The notes: generated by a model from the sequence alone, not told the origin. DNA of 64,000 nt from Succinivibrio dextrinosolvens (GCF_011065405.1 NZ_CP047056.1:2068747-2132746); one strand, 5' to 3'; positions 55,196 through 63,518 are shown, numbered from the stretch's first letter. Translations and numbers: made by a program.

Positions 55196-56221
55196 TTAAT
55201 CATCTATGTCTTTTTCTTTTGAGTATTCAATTATTGAATTATCTCTGATAGCGGGTGTATCTGAAAGCTCCTGTAATTTTTGTCGTAAGATATCCTTATT
55301 TGGTAGTTTTAGTTTGTACTCTGAAACCATCATAGGGGATAACGTTCTGCTCATTGCGTATTCAACAACTTCATCATTCTTTGATGCACATAGCAGTAAG
55401 CCTACGCTTGGATTTTCATCATTTTTCTTGATTTGCCTATCTAATCCCTCAAGGTAGAAATCCATTTTTGATATGTACTCTGGTTTGAATTTTCCTACCT
55501 TTAGTTCTATTGCAACCAAACATCTTAGGCTGCGGTGGAAAAACAGGAGATCAATCCTGTAGTCTTCACCTCCAACCTGAATAGGGTACTCTTCTCCAAC
55601 AAAGGTAAAATCCCCTCCAAGTTCCAGGATGAAGTTTTTCATATTTGAAACTAGGGCTTTTCTAAAATCGTTTTCATGAAATGTTTCTGGAAGATTCAGA
55701 AACTCAATTACATATGAGTCTAAAAACGGAGACTGTTTAGATTTTACTGGTTCTGGTAGTAAATTCCCCTTTGACAGCATAAAACGCTCGTAATATCCAG
55801 TATCAATCTGTCGTTCAAGTTGACGTTTACTGTAATTTTCTTTAACAGAGAGTCTTAAATAAAATTCACGTTCTTCCTCTGTTTTGCAACTAGACAAAAT
55901 TAGAATATGGCTAGACCAACTCAATTTGGTAATCAAATCTGATAATTGTTCATTTGTATGATAAGCCTCGTAAAACTGTTTCATTCTGTAAAGGCTTCGT
56001 CTGGTGAATCCCTTGATTCCTGGGAACTGTGACTGAATATAATCCGACAACCTATTCATATAATCATCACCGTAACTGGCGACTTTAGTCTGTTCAGATA
56101 GAACTTTTCCAATACTCATGTACATGATTATAAGTTGAGTATTAACCTGTCTTAAGGCATTTTCACGACTGTCTTTTATTATTTGTAATATATTTGTAAA
56201 AGTCGGATCTAATAGGTTCAT
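55196..56221 (-). CDS. YhcG-type PDDEXK nuclease-domain protein (DUF1016)
   Basis: 341 residues. The N-terminal DUF1016 half (ALRQVNTQLIIMYMSIGKVLSEQ, RMKQFYEAY, LSWSSHILILSSC) precedes a PDDEXK nuclease domain with YRIDLLFFHRSLRCLVAIELKVGKF: the catalytic Asp and E-x-K are present. E. coli YhcG (RhnC-like, DUF1016) proteins are linked to DNA breaks at structured or replicating DNA and often occur in mobile regions. It is preceded by a strong palindrome 22 bases upstream of the ATG and lies 79 bases ahead of the phase-variable GT8, in the same direction. Confidence 0.85.
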   Translation of the reverse strand: MNLLDPTFTNILQIIKDSRENALRQVNTQLIIMYMSIGKVLSEQTKVASYGDDYMNRLSDYIQSQFPGIKGFTRRSLYRMKQFYEAYHTNEQLSDLITKLSWSSHILILSSCKTEEEREFYLRLSVKENYSKRQLERQIDTGYYERFMLSKGNLLPEPVKSKQSPFLDSYVIEFLNLPETFHENDFRKALVSNMKNFILELGGDFTFVGEEYPIQVGGEDYRIDLLFFHRSLRCLVAIELKVGKFKPEYISKMDFYLEGLDRQIKKNDENPSVGLLLCASKNDEVVEYAMSRTLSPMMVSEYKLKLPNKDILRQKLQELSDTPAIRDNSIIEYSKEKDIDD

Positions 56222-56242
56222 GAGTATTTTTTTCCTTTATTC

Positions 56243-56271
56243 AAAAAGTGTCACCACTGGTGACACTTTTT
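56243..56271. promoter_or_regulatory. Palindrome TGTCACCA-n-TGGTGACA, copy 1
   Basis: Perfect arms AAAAGTGTCACCA (56244-56256) and TGGTGACACTTTT (56258-56270) around one C, directly upstream of the nuclease gene. A-rich/T-rich flanks also make it look like a bidirectional terminator, but its position before a start codon suggests an operator or attenuator. Confidence 0.6.
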
Positions 56272-56324
56272 TAGAATATAAAATTTATGTGACAAAACAA
56301 CAAATTGGTAAATTAAGTCATAAT

Positions 56325-56420
56325 AAATACATAGAGCAGGTCTATTGGTTCACAAAATTGAATGAAAAAAAATGTCACCAGTGGTGACACTTTTTTATCC
56401 CACTCTTTTTCTATGTATTT
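56325..56420. repeat. Palindrome copy 2 inside a larger inverted repeat
   Basis: TGTCACCA-G-TGGTGACA (56373-56389) repeats the palindrome at 56243, in opposite orientation and 125 bases away. It is framed by AAATACATAGA (56325-56335) and TCTATGTATTT (56410-56420). The rest of the gap 56272-56595 is AT-rich with no gene; CTATTGGTT also occurs twice (near 56343 and 56443). Confidence 0.55.
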
Positions 56421-56595
56421 TATAGAATTCAATGAATAAAGACTATTGGTTATTTATGGTTTGATAACCAGGAGTAAATCTTGGCTTTCGCAACGACTAT
56501 TCTTTATTTTGAATACCGTTTGAAAATCAATCTGAATTCGAGTGATTAGATGAAAATTTTCTAAAATTCTTCCTAATCGTTATGAATTTTATGGA

Positions 56596-56800
56596 AAAAA
56601 TTGGGCATGACCAATTTTTCTGTAAAACGAACTATACAAAAGTTCTAGTGCAGGATAGGCACTTTCTCCCCAAATGCAACGCATGGTCAAAACTGCCAAT
56701 CCTGCTCTCTGAGGGCAAAATCAAAGAAATTGATTTTGAAAACACAAAAACTGAAGTTTTTTGTCGCAAGAGAAGCTTGCAGTTTTTATTTTGTTTTATA
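56596..56800 (+). other. Structured element, copy 1 (oriT-like site or structured RNA)
   Basis: A series of hairpins. AAAAATTGG/CCAATTTTT (56596-56619). Then the conserved block CTAGTGCAGGATAGGC (56645-56660), whose GCAGGAT.GGCA pairs with TGCC.ATCCTGC (56694-56705) around an inner ATGC/GCAT hairpin. Then GCTC-TCTGA-GGGC (56704-56716), CAAAATCAA/TTGATTTTG (56716-56738), and a terminator-like GCAAG/CTTGC hairpin with a T-rich tail (56766-56798). The same order occurs on the minus strand at 60541-60667. It stands about 140 bases ahead of the zinc-ribbon gene, in the same direction. Confidence 0.6.
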
Positions 56801-56938
56801 AGGGGATTTACTTCTTGCAATTCTTTGCAGTAAAAATTCATATTTGTTTAACAGAATTTACAAGAAAATCTATGTATTTTTGAAAAAAGCATCGTTTTTT
56901 GACGATTTTTGTAAAAAAATGCATGATTGGGTATCAAA

Positions 56939-58372
56939 ATGAGTGAATTTTTTGAAATAAATGAGTTAACAGAAGCTGTCTATGAAGCACTGGCAAGAGA
57001 CTATGAGTCTGACGAGTTTCAAATAAAAGAACTTGTTGATAAATATAATTTAAACCCAATCTATAAGAAAAGAAGTTTGTTTCAACTGCTAAAAAAGAGA
57101 ATTAAATCCGATAAAAAATGCCCAAATTGCGGTGAGTTTATGTATCGCCCTGTAAGAAGTAGAAATGGACAGTATGATTGCTACAAACAGGATGATTATA
57201 TTTGCAAAAAATGCGGTCATTTTAATGACGAAGAAAACTGTGAATGTGATTCATGTAAAGCTAAAAGAAAGAACAAAGAAGAAAGAATAAAAGCTAAGTT
57301 ACAGGAGCTACAAGATAAGGAGGATTTTGTTATAGCCAAAAGACTTTTCCTTGTAGAAAAACGAAAAAATCAAATCCACGCCTTCCTTGTAACCAACACA
57401 AACCAGACACGTTATTTCAAGTTTGAAGAACTATCTTTAAAACATAAAATTTTCATAAGCTGTTTATGTTCAACATTAAAAATGATAAATCAGACTGGTA
57501 TTTTATTAAGCTTAGAAAATCAGGATGCGACTGCTCTTAATTCAATTTTTCCTAGGATGAAGTCATTTTCCCTTTGGTTAAAAGAGTGCATTCATATCGG
57601 ATTGATATCTGTTGACCAAAATTCTCCTTTAGATTCTTTTGTTTTTAATGACGATATAGGCAGTGTTAGTTACATAACAACAAAAGTTAATCTGAAAATA
57701 ATGATAGAGGAACTAAACGATAATGATAATTACATTGAAAATTTAGAAAAAATTAAGACATTGAGTTATTCGTTTTCTAAGGTATCTATCAAAGAGGTCA
57801 AACATTTGTGGTCAGAAATAGGAGCGCAAGAAATTCTGGCGTATATGAATGAACGTCTCATTCATGATCGACTCCTTGAACTTGATGATTCTCTATTTAC
57901 AACGGTAAAACCTGAAATAATAGAAGGTGAAAAAAATTATTTTTCGCACATGATAGAGAAAGGATTATCTATTGCTCAGACTCAGAGTGTTGTTTTTTCG
58001 GCTTTTAGAAATGTAACTGATACCCAACTATATAAGGAATTTCTAACAGAAAGAGGAAAATGTGCAGATTCTTCTGTTAGTCAGCTCGATTATACAAAAC
58101 TGTCCCTAATTAACAGTCTTCAATTCCAAATCTCTGATATTGGAGCAAAGCTTTTGACTGGTCGCAAAGAATTTAAGGGTGGGCATAGACAATTCTCATT
58201 GCGTCAGTCCTCATTGAGCTTTACTTTTTTTGATGTTTTTCTTGGAATGGATAATCTTGTAGATCCTAATGTAGATTTTTTTACAGCCTGCAAAGATGAG
58301 ATTATTCAAGAGTTACTTGAAAATAGAGAATCTGCCAATGAACCTGTTGGTTATGATGAGACTCTAGGCTGA
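56939..58372 (+). CDS. Zinc-ribbon protein of unknown function
   Basis: 477 residues from the ATG at 56939 (a TTG 12 bases earlier is also in frame). The N-terminal segment (about 1-55) looks helical and possibly DNA-binding. A double Cys cluster follows: CPNC at 61-64, CKKC at 89-92 and C-x-C-x2-C at 101-106, consistent with two zinc sites. Then a charged helical linker (KNKEERIKAKLQELQDKED) and about 340 residues with no recognised domain. I do not recognise the family. It is the only plus-strand gene in the element apart from the XRE repressor, and the structured element lies in its leader region. Confidence 0.6.
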   Translation: MSEFFEINELTEAVYEALARDYESDEFQIKELVDKYNLNPIYKKRSLFQLLKKRIKSDKKCPNCGEFMYRPVRSRNGQYDCYKQDDYICKKCGHFNDEENCECDSCKAKRKNKEERIKAKLQELQDKEDFVIAKRLFLVEKRKNQIHAFLVTNTNQTRYFKFEELSLKHKIFISCLCSTLKMINQTGILLSLENQDATALNSIFPRMKSFSLWLKECIHIGLISVDQNSPLDSFVFNDDIGSVSYITTKVNLKIMIEELNDNDNYIENLEKIKTLSYSFSKVSIKEVKHLWSEIGAQEILAYMNERLIHDRLLELDDSLFTTVKPEIIEGEKNYFSHMIEKGLSIAQTQSVVFSAFRNVTDTQLYKEFLTERGKCADSSVSQLDYTKLSLINSLQFQISDIGAKLLTGRKEFKGGHRQFSLRQSSLSFTFFDVFLGMDNLVDPNVDFFTACKDEIIQELLENRESANEPVGYDETLG

Positions 58373-58400
58373 CATAACAGCGCAGTTTCATAGTAGAAAA

Positions 58401-58423
58401 GGTGGAGTATATGGAACTCCATC
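58401..58423. terminator. Possible bidirectional terminator
   Basis: GGTGGAGT (58401-58408) can pair with ACTCCATC (58416-58423), with one G-T pair, between the convergent ends of the zinc-ribbon gene and the RHH gene. T runs are short on both sides. Confidence 0.35.
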
Positions 58424-58432
58424 TTTAAGATA

Positions 58433-59164
58433 TTAAGCCTCCAATAAAAGTTTTACCAGCATGTTACTCTCTGAAAACTTCATATCTTCTGCCTTACGAT
58501 TGATTTTTAGTTCGCTAATGCTTTCGCAGTAAAAGTTCTCAATCTTCCAGAGAGTTCTATAAGCTTCAGTTAAATAAAGCATTCTGTTGTTAGAGAAGTT
58601 CTCAATGACCCTGAAGATGAAATTGGTGATCTTGCTAACCTCATCATCACGAAATCCCTTTGCTTTTAGTAGTCTTTTGAACTCTAAGCTTCTTACCAGA
58701 AGTTGATCTTCATATTGATGATGATTGATGTATGCAAAGGTCTCAATCATTTCTGCAGGACTGAATTTTCCTTGTGAAAACTGAATCTTTCTAAGAAGGT
58801 TCAACTCTAGGTCACGTATCCATCTGGCGTGGCACTGTCTATTTGTTAGTTTGTCAGTTCGACGGTCAAACTCTTCCTGAGAGACCATTTCTCTTTGCAG
58901 AAATTCACTTCTTTTATCGAGAGCCATTTCATAAATTCTACTTACAGCAAGTTCAACAAATTGAGAAGAGCTCAATCCATACTGACGGGCCATATACTCA
59001 AGATTCTCCTTGTTATCTTCAGTACTGTATAATTTCATCTGTATCTTCTTGTCTGTTGATAGAGGACGTCCTGCCTTGCCTCTTGCGCGATGTGGGAATG
59101 CATCTGCACCTAAAACTTCTTCATATTCTTCTGTTTTCTTAACATCTTCTGTTAGTCTGTTCAT
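58433..59164 (-). CDS. Ribbon-helix-helix DNA-binding protein
   Basis: 243 residues. After a basic segment (HRARGKAGRPLSTDKKIQ) a ribbon-helix-helix-like motif is seen: IQMKLYSTEDNKENLEYMARQYGLSSSQFVELAVSR, given as KIQMKLYSTEDN and YGLSSSQFVELAVSRI. The rest is helical with no recognised domain (ends FSESNMLVKLLLEA). It is the third in a row of RHH-type genes read leftwards and is probably part of the same mobilisation or partition module. No catalytic motif. Confidence 0.55.
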   Translation of the reverse strand: MNRLTEDVKKTEEYEEVLGADAFPHRARGKAGRPLSTDKKIQMKLYSTEDNKENLEYMARQYGLSSSQFVELAVSRIYEMALDKRSEFLQREMVSQEEFDRRTDKLTNRQCHARWIRDLELNLLRKIQFSQGKFSPAEMIETFAYINHHQYEDQLLVRSLEFKRLLKAKGFRDDEVSKITNFIFRVIENFSNNRMLYLTEAYRTLWKIENFYCESISELKINRKAEDMKFSESNMLVKLLLEA

Positions 59165-59276
59165 TCTGATTTTTCCTTAAGCCCTTATTGTTTTTGATTT
59201 ATAAAGGACTTTGAAAATAAAATTTTTAAGGATTGTGCTGCCGTTGCAATCAAGCTCGATATATTCTTAGATTTTG

Positions 59277-59894
59277 TTAACCGTAGAATCTTTCACCGGT
59301 GATTAAATCATGATGGTATCGACCTCTATTTATAAGCGCTATGACTTTTTTCGTATGGTCAAGTATTGCTCCTCTTAAATTTTCTGTTTTGTTAATAAGT
59401 CGAGTTAAGAGTTCCTTAATTGTTTGTGCGTCATAGTCATTAAATCTTTTAATATCTATTGCATTAACCTTATGTGCAATCTGATTGAGGTTTACTCCTA
59501 TCATACGGAGCTCTCCGTTTGATTTTTCTAAAGCATCAGCTTCATCAAGCGTATATTGAGGTTCGTTAGCCGTAAAATATCGTATTAAAGCTCTGATAGC
59601 CTGAGTTTTTGATATTCCCATATGACCAGCAAATCTATCTAAGGCAGCAAGTTCATCTCTTCTGAGAATGACTTTGAATTCCTTTTTCTCTTCTGATGAA
59701 AGGTAATCTGCTAAGGCTTTAAGATCTGATGCATCCCACAGCTGTAGTTTATGGGCTTCGATTGCATTTCTGATTAGAGCTGCAGCAAAGGTTGCAGGTC
59801 TAACTTGAAACTGTCTTGACAGCTTTAACCATTCTTCATGATAAGTTCCTAGATTGAGAGATAACTGCTTCCTTTTCTTCTGTATTATTTCCAT
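59277..59894 (-). CDS. MobC-like relaxosome accessory protein (paralogue 2)
   Basis: 205 residues. Two RHH-like units, LSLNLGTYHEEWLKLSRQF...ATFAAALIRNAI and FKVILRRDELAALDRFAGHMGISKTQAIRALIRYF, then the MobC-type segment GVNLNQIAHKVNAIDIKRFN (N-L-N-Q-I-A is the family hallmark). MobC proteins bind oriT next to the nick and help a relaxase. It is related to the next gene upstream along its whole length. No relaxase gene is in the window. Confidence 0.6.
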   Translation of the reverse strand: MEIIQKKRKQLSLNLGTYHEEWLKLSRQFQVRPATFAAALIRNAIEAHKLQLWDASDLKALADYLSSEEKKEFKVILRRDELAALDRFAGHMGISKTQAIRALIRYFTANEPQYTLDEADALEKSNGELRMIGVNLNQIAHKVNAIDIKRFNDYDAQTIKELLTRLINKTENLRGAILDHTKKVIALINRGRYHHDLITGERFYG

Positions 59895-59927
59895 AGTGAG
59901 CCTCTGACCTTGCTTATTTGTTATGTC

Positions 59928-60512
59928 TTATTTTGAAATAGGATTAAGCAGTACTCTGTTTCTTCCTGCATTGACCATATCCCATACGCACTTAGTGTGA
60001 AGTTCAATTTTCTGTTTCATATCTCTGCATTCTCGTCGAACTCTTGTTATAAGACTCTTAATGTCATCGTAATAAACTTCATCCTTAGCCAGAGAATTGA
60101 TTTTCTTTGCCATTTCGTTAAGATTCACAACGCACTTTCTCATACTGACATTTGAGCGGTATACAGCTGAAACTTCGTCGGATGTGAAGTGAGGCTCATT
60201 TGCAACAAACTCTCTTATAATCATCACAAGGGCATCATGACGTTTTACCTTCATTGTTTGTGCAAATCTGTCCAATGCTGCAATTTCGTCTGCTCTTAGT
60301 GAAACCCTCTGCTTAATAACCTTATCAGCCTCGGCATGAGATATTTTTTTTAGATCTGCTATGATTTTTTGGTTATTTAATTTCTCGCATATCATCACAT
60401 CTAACAGAACTTCTCTAGCCATGGTTGAAGGTCTCTGCTTGTATTTTTTGCAGAAATTGATCCAGGCTTCATGCTGATCACCAAGATCAATACTTAATCT
60501 GTTTCTTGCCAT
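59928..60512 (-). CDS. MobC-like relaxosome accessory protein (paralogue 1)
   Basis: 194 residues, a paralogue of the gene at 59277: LSIDLGDQHEAWINFCKKYKQRPSTMAREVLL, then VSLRADEIAALDRFAQTMKV with EFVANEPHFTSDEVSAVYRSN, and VVNLNEMAKKINSL in place of NLNQIAHKVN. AAGGAG lies 6 bases before the ATG. First gene of a leftward three-gene set, preceded by structured element copy 2 and two perfect palindromes that could be its operators. Confidence 0.6.
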   Translation of the reverse strand: MARNRLSIDLGDQHEAWINFCKKYKQRPSTMAREVLLDVMICEKLNNQKIIADLKKISHAEADKVIKQRVSLRADEIAALDRFAQTMKVKRHDALVMIIREFVANEPHFTSDEVSAVYRSNVSMRKCVVNLNEMAKKINSLAKDEVYYDDIKSLITRVRRECRDMKQKIELHTKCVWDMVNAGRNRVLLNPISK

Positions 60513-60540
60513 AAAAACTCCTTAAATCCTGTCGAAAGAA

Positions 60541-60667
60541 CCACGCTTCAGCGTGACCCAAATGGCTTCCATTTTGGGTGTTCCAAAAATTTATTTTTGC
60601 TCTCAGGGAGCAGGTGGCGCTTCGGAAATGGTTACCATTTTCCGGAGTTGCGCCTATCCTGCACTAG
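60541..60667 (-). other. Structured element, copy 2 (oriT-like site or structured RNA)
   Basis: Read on the minus strand: CTAGTGCAGGATAGGC (60667-60652), whose GCAGG..GGCGC pairs with GCGCC.CCTGC around a different inner hairpin CGGAAAATGG/CCATTTCCG; then GCTC-CCTGA-GAGC; CAAAAAT/ATTTTTG; CCCAAAATGG/CCATTTGGG; CACGCT/AGCGTG. The plan is that of copy 1 but the stem sequences differ with pairing kept (GGCA/TGCC against GGCGC/GCGCC). It lies 29-155 bases upstream of the first MobC-like gene and is co-directional. Confidence 0.6.
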
Positions 60668-60695
60668 CCTTTTTGATCTTAAAAAATGTCAATTT

Positions 60696-60750
60696 TTATA
60701 TCCTAGGATATAATTTGCTGGGGCCTTATTATTTATATCCATGGATATAA
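60696..60750. promoter_or_regulatory. Two 18-bp perfect palindromes (putative operators)
   Basis: TTATATCCTAGGATATAA (60696-60713) and TTATATCCATGGATATAA (60733-60750): identical arms TTATATCC/GGATATAA, differing only in the central dinucleotide, centres 37 bases apart. They lie between the integrase end and structured element 2, upstream of the MobC-like genes. An autoregulatory RHH or HTH site is the simplest reading. Confidence 0.65.
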
Positions 60751-60796
60751 TTTTTTATGTCATTTTTTTTGTAAGCCTAAGATTGATAAACTAGAT

Positions 60797-62110
60797 TTAA
60801 TGTTCAGATTTGAATAAAGCTACCTTGCTTAACTGATCTTCAAGATCACTTTTGCATTTGTTCAGAAAATCCTGAGCAGGAGGATCTATAAGATTTTTAA
60901 ATTCATCAGGAAGCTGTGTATAAATGAAATAATTCCATAATCTCATAACAGTGATTCTCTCTTTAAAGTAATCATATTTGTTATAGACTGCTACCAGAGA
61001 GGATTTAGCTTCATGCGACAGGGCATATTCTGCAATCATTTCAGGTACACCAATTTTTGCCATCCATGTTCTTGCAGTTTTTCTTAGACCATGTAAGGTG
61101 ACTTCCTTTTGAGTATTGTTGGTAACAGGATCCTGAACCTGAATTAGTCTTATTGGTTTTTGCAGGGAACTCTTTGCATAAAATACAAATGGGCTTATAT
61201 TTTCTTCTCTGATGCATTGTATTTCCCATCTTTTCAGAAGGGAGGCCACAAAATCAGAAAGCGGAACATCAAATTCACGATTCATTTTCATGTATTCAGC
61301 AGGAATATGTATGACTTTGTTATCGAAATCGATCCAGGTCCACCTTAATTCACTAGCAGAGCCTACTCTTAAGCTTGTCATCGCAACGAAAGTGTAGAAA
61401 ACCTTATGAATATAAGGCTCATTTGTGAGCTTGCTGAAGAATTTATCCTTTAATAATTCAGCCTCAACCCAGGCATAACCTTTTAATTTAGGTTTTCTAT
61501 ATCTCTGAGCGATCAAGCCTTGACTGTTCAGCATGTTCTCACATGGATTTTTATCAATGATGCCGTCAACCACTGCGCTTCTGAGGCATTGATTTAATGC
61601 TTTGATTGCAATACGTTTTGCTCCGGTTGTTTTATCTGTCTTGGAAAGAACAGAATCAACAATCTTAGGATTTATAAGATCTAAAGGAGTTGAGTCTAGG
61701 CCCTTTAGAATCTTTAGTGATGCACGAAGATTATCGTGTCTTTTGTTATTTTTATGAGAGTTGTCATTGCTGTTCGGATCAACTTTAAAGAATGACAGCC
61801 ACATTGAAGAATACGAGCCAAATGTTGGTTTTGAAGATTTCTGCAGCTGCCTTTCATTCTCATCTTTTGCCCTGGTTAACTCTATATTGGCTTTATCACG
61901 AGCTTCTTTTAGAGATAAATCAGGAAATCGTCCCAACAGTTTTTTAGTATCTAAACTGGATGTTCTGATTCTTACGTAAAATGTACATAATCCTTTGGAA
62001 GATACCTCATTAAAGAGGTTTCCGCCACAGTTAATACTGGTTTTCTTGTTTTTAGAGAGTGCGGTTTCAATCTGTTTAATAAATTCTTTATGTGTAATGA
62101 TCTTTTTCAT
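60797..62110 (-). CDS. Tyrosine recombinase (P4-type integrase)
   Basis: 437 residues. An N-terminal arm-binding part (TFYVRIRTSSLDTKKLLGRFPDLSLKEARDKA, of the DUF4102-like type), a core-binding helical domain (about 110-195) and the catalytic domain: first Arg in MTSLRVGSASELRW, HGLRKTARTWMAKIG (H-x-x-R), ALSHE and a Tyr in VYNKYDY near the end. It would integrate and excise the element. Lies 1 base after the 362-residue gene, so they are co-transcribed. The att sites were not found in the window. Confidence 0.88.
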   Translation of the reverse strand: MKKIITHKEFIKQIETALSKNKKTSINCGGNLFNEVSSKGLCTFYVRIRTSSLDTKKLLGRFPDLSLKEARDKANIELTRAKDENERQLQKSSKPTFGSYSSMWLSFFKVDPNSNDNSHKNNKRHDNLRASLKILKGLDSTPLDLINPKIVDSVLSKTDKTTGAKRIAIKALNQCLRSAVVDGIIDKNPCENMLNSQGLIAQRYRKPKLKGYAWVEAELLKDKFFSKLTNEPYIHKVFYTFVAMTSLRVGSASELRWTWIDFDNKVIHIPAEYMKMNREFDVPLSDFVASLLKRWEIQCIREENISPFVFYAKSSLQKPIRLIQVQDPVTNNTQKEVTLHGLRKTARTWMAKIGVPEMIAEYALSHEAKSSLVAVYNKYDYFKERITVMRLWNYFIYTQLPDEFKNLIDPPAQDFLNKCKSDLEDQLSKVALFKSEH

Positions 62111-62111
62111 T

Positions 62112-63200
62112 TTAGGCTCCTATAAGCTTAGTTTCGGTATTAAAACTATCGAAATCTTCACTGGCAGGATTGAAAGAAACGCTTATAGAGTCGTATTCAT
62201 CAAGGTTTGAACAGTATTCGTTATTACAATCTCCTCCTGTATTAGTTTCATTTGCTGCAGTGACAAATTGAGGTGTGTCGTCAGCGTAATTACAAGGTAC
62301 TGTATTATTGGTAGACTCAGTCTGTGATTGTACCTGCTCCTGGTTTTGTGATGCCATGATGTAGGTTGATAATTGAGAATTTCCGTACTTGTTCTGCTCT
62401 CTAATTGTCTTGTTAGATAATTCATTGAAGAACAGATCGTCATACTTATATTCATCAAGAAGGTTCAGTGCTTTCTTCATGAAGGAACTGAAAGAAAAAA
62501 TATGTTTGCTGTTTGGATTGTTAAACATATCTCTTATTCTGGATTTACATTCCTCAAAAGAAGATTTGAGTTTTAATGTCTTAGCGCTTAAAGCTGCACC
62601 CTGCATATTCATTTTTCCTTGAAAATACAGTTTCTCTAAAAACAGCGCATATGCTCTCTCCTTTTTCTTCAGTACATCCAGTTTTTTTTGTGCGTATGGG
62701 TAAAGCCTTACTGAATATTGAGAGCACTTCTTTAGGAATGATGAGGCAAAACTAAAGAATTCAGGATATATAGTAAGGACACATGGTGAATTTCTTTTCA
62801 GATGAAAGAACAGTATTGCTTTATTACAATCAGAAACATATTCATTTATCAGAAGAAATATGTGTCTTAAATGTACTCTTGCAAGTTTGGTCCCTTGCTC
62901 TGTTGGTAAATATAAACTTCTTATAATCTGTTCTGTATTAAGTTTGACTATGAGGTTATCCTTGCTGTTATGCTCATATTTGTTAATACCTGCATAGATA
63001 AGTCTTAATACAACAGGAATGTCATATAGGTTTGGTACACTCAAACCGGACAGTTTTTTATCAACAGTTCTCAAGGTCTTTGAAATCTTTGCTGCTAACT
63101 CAAGATCAATGAGTTTGAATGAGTATTTTGGAATCGTTATTTTTAATGATTTGTCTAACTCATCATTATTATTTATAAGTATTTCATTTATAATAGTCAT
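62112..63200 (-). CDS. Unknown element protein, possibly replication-related
   Basis: 362 residues. Residues 1-270 are mixed helix/strand and basic (KITIPKYSFKLIDLELAAKIS, SLYLPTEQGTKLARVHLRHIF, RAYALFLEKLYFQ); the last about 80 are low-complexity and acidic with many Asn, Gln, Ser and Glu (NQEQVQSQTESTNN). I do not recognise a family. Its position between the AlpA-like gene and the integrase is where integrative elements often keep a replication initiator or excision helper, but nothing in the sequence proves it. Stop and integrase start are 1 base apart. Confidence 0.5.
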   Translation of the reverse strand: MTIINEILINNNDELDKSLKITIPKYSFKLIDLELAAKISKTLRTVDKKLSGLSVPNLYDIPVVLRLIYAGINKYEHNSKDNLIVKLNTEQIIRSLYLPTEQGTKLARVHLRHIFLLINEYVSDCNKAILFFHLKRNSPCVLTIYPEFFSFASSFLKKCSQYSVRLYPYAQKKLDVLKKKERAYALFLEKLYFQGKMNMQGAALSAKTLKLKSSFEECKSRIRDMFNNPNSKHIFSFSSFMKKALNLLDEYKYDDLFFNELSNKTIREQNKYGNSQLSTYIMASQNQEQVQSQTESTNNTVPCNYADDTPQFVTAANETNTGGDCNNEYCSNLDEYDSISVSFNPASEDFDSFNTETKLIGA

Positions 63201-63263
63201 AACTTTTCAAGCTTCCCGGTGCGCAATTTTCCAGAAGGGCATCGGGGAGTTTTCTCCTTTTGT

Positions 63264-63518
63264 CTAGTTTGTTTCTGTCAGTTTCCATAATGGATTGCTC
63301 TTATTGAAGCTATCTGCCCAACTTAAGATTTCATCCCTCTTCCATAGCGGACGCTTGGTTAAATAAAGCTCCTCAGGAAAACCCTTAGATTTTTTCCATT
63401 TATTGAATGTTGCTCGGGTGATACCAAAGATTCTCATTATCTGAATGGTATTCAAGAAGATGTTTTCGTTGAGAAGCTGTATTGGAGAGGTTGAAATTTT
63501 ATCTGTTTTATTTGCCAT
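63264..63518 (-). CDS. AlpA/excisionase-like HTH protein
   Basis: 84 residues with a MerR/AlpA-type helix-turn-helix: NTIQIMRIFGITRATFNKWKKSKGFPEELYLTKRPLWKRDEIL, seen as IMRIFGITRATFNKWKKSKG and PLWKRDEILSWAD. AlpA-like proteins activate integrase expression or serve as recombination directionality factors. First gene of the leftward set with the integrase and divergent from the XRE repressor, the usual arrangement of a lysogeny-like switch. Confidence 0.75.
   Translation of the reverse strand: MANKTDKISTSPIQLLNENIFLNTIQIMRIFGITRATFNKWKKSKGFPEELYLTKRPLWKRDEILSWADSFNKSNPLWKLTETN

Noticed and set aside
56582-56833. 83-codon plus-strand ORF (and an opposite one at 56632-56841)
   Set aside because: It lies across the hairpins of structured element 1; no RBS or protein-like pattern, and copy 2 does not preserve such a frame.
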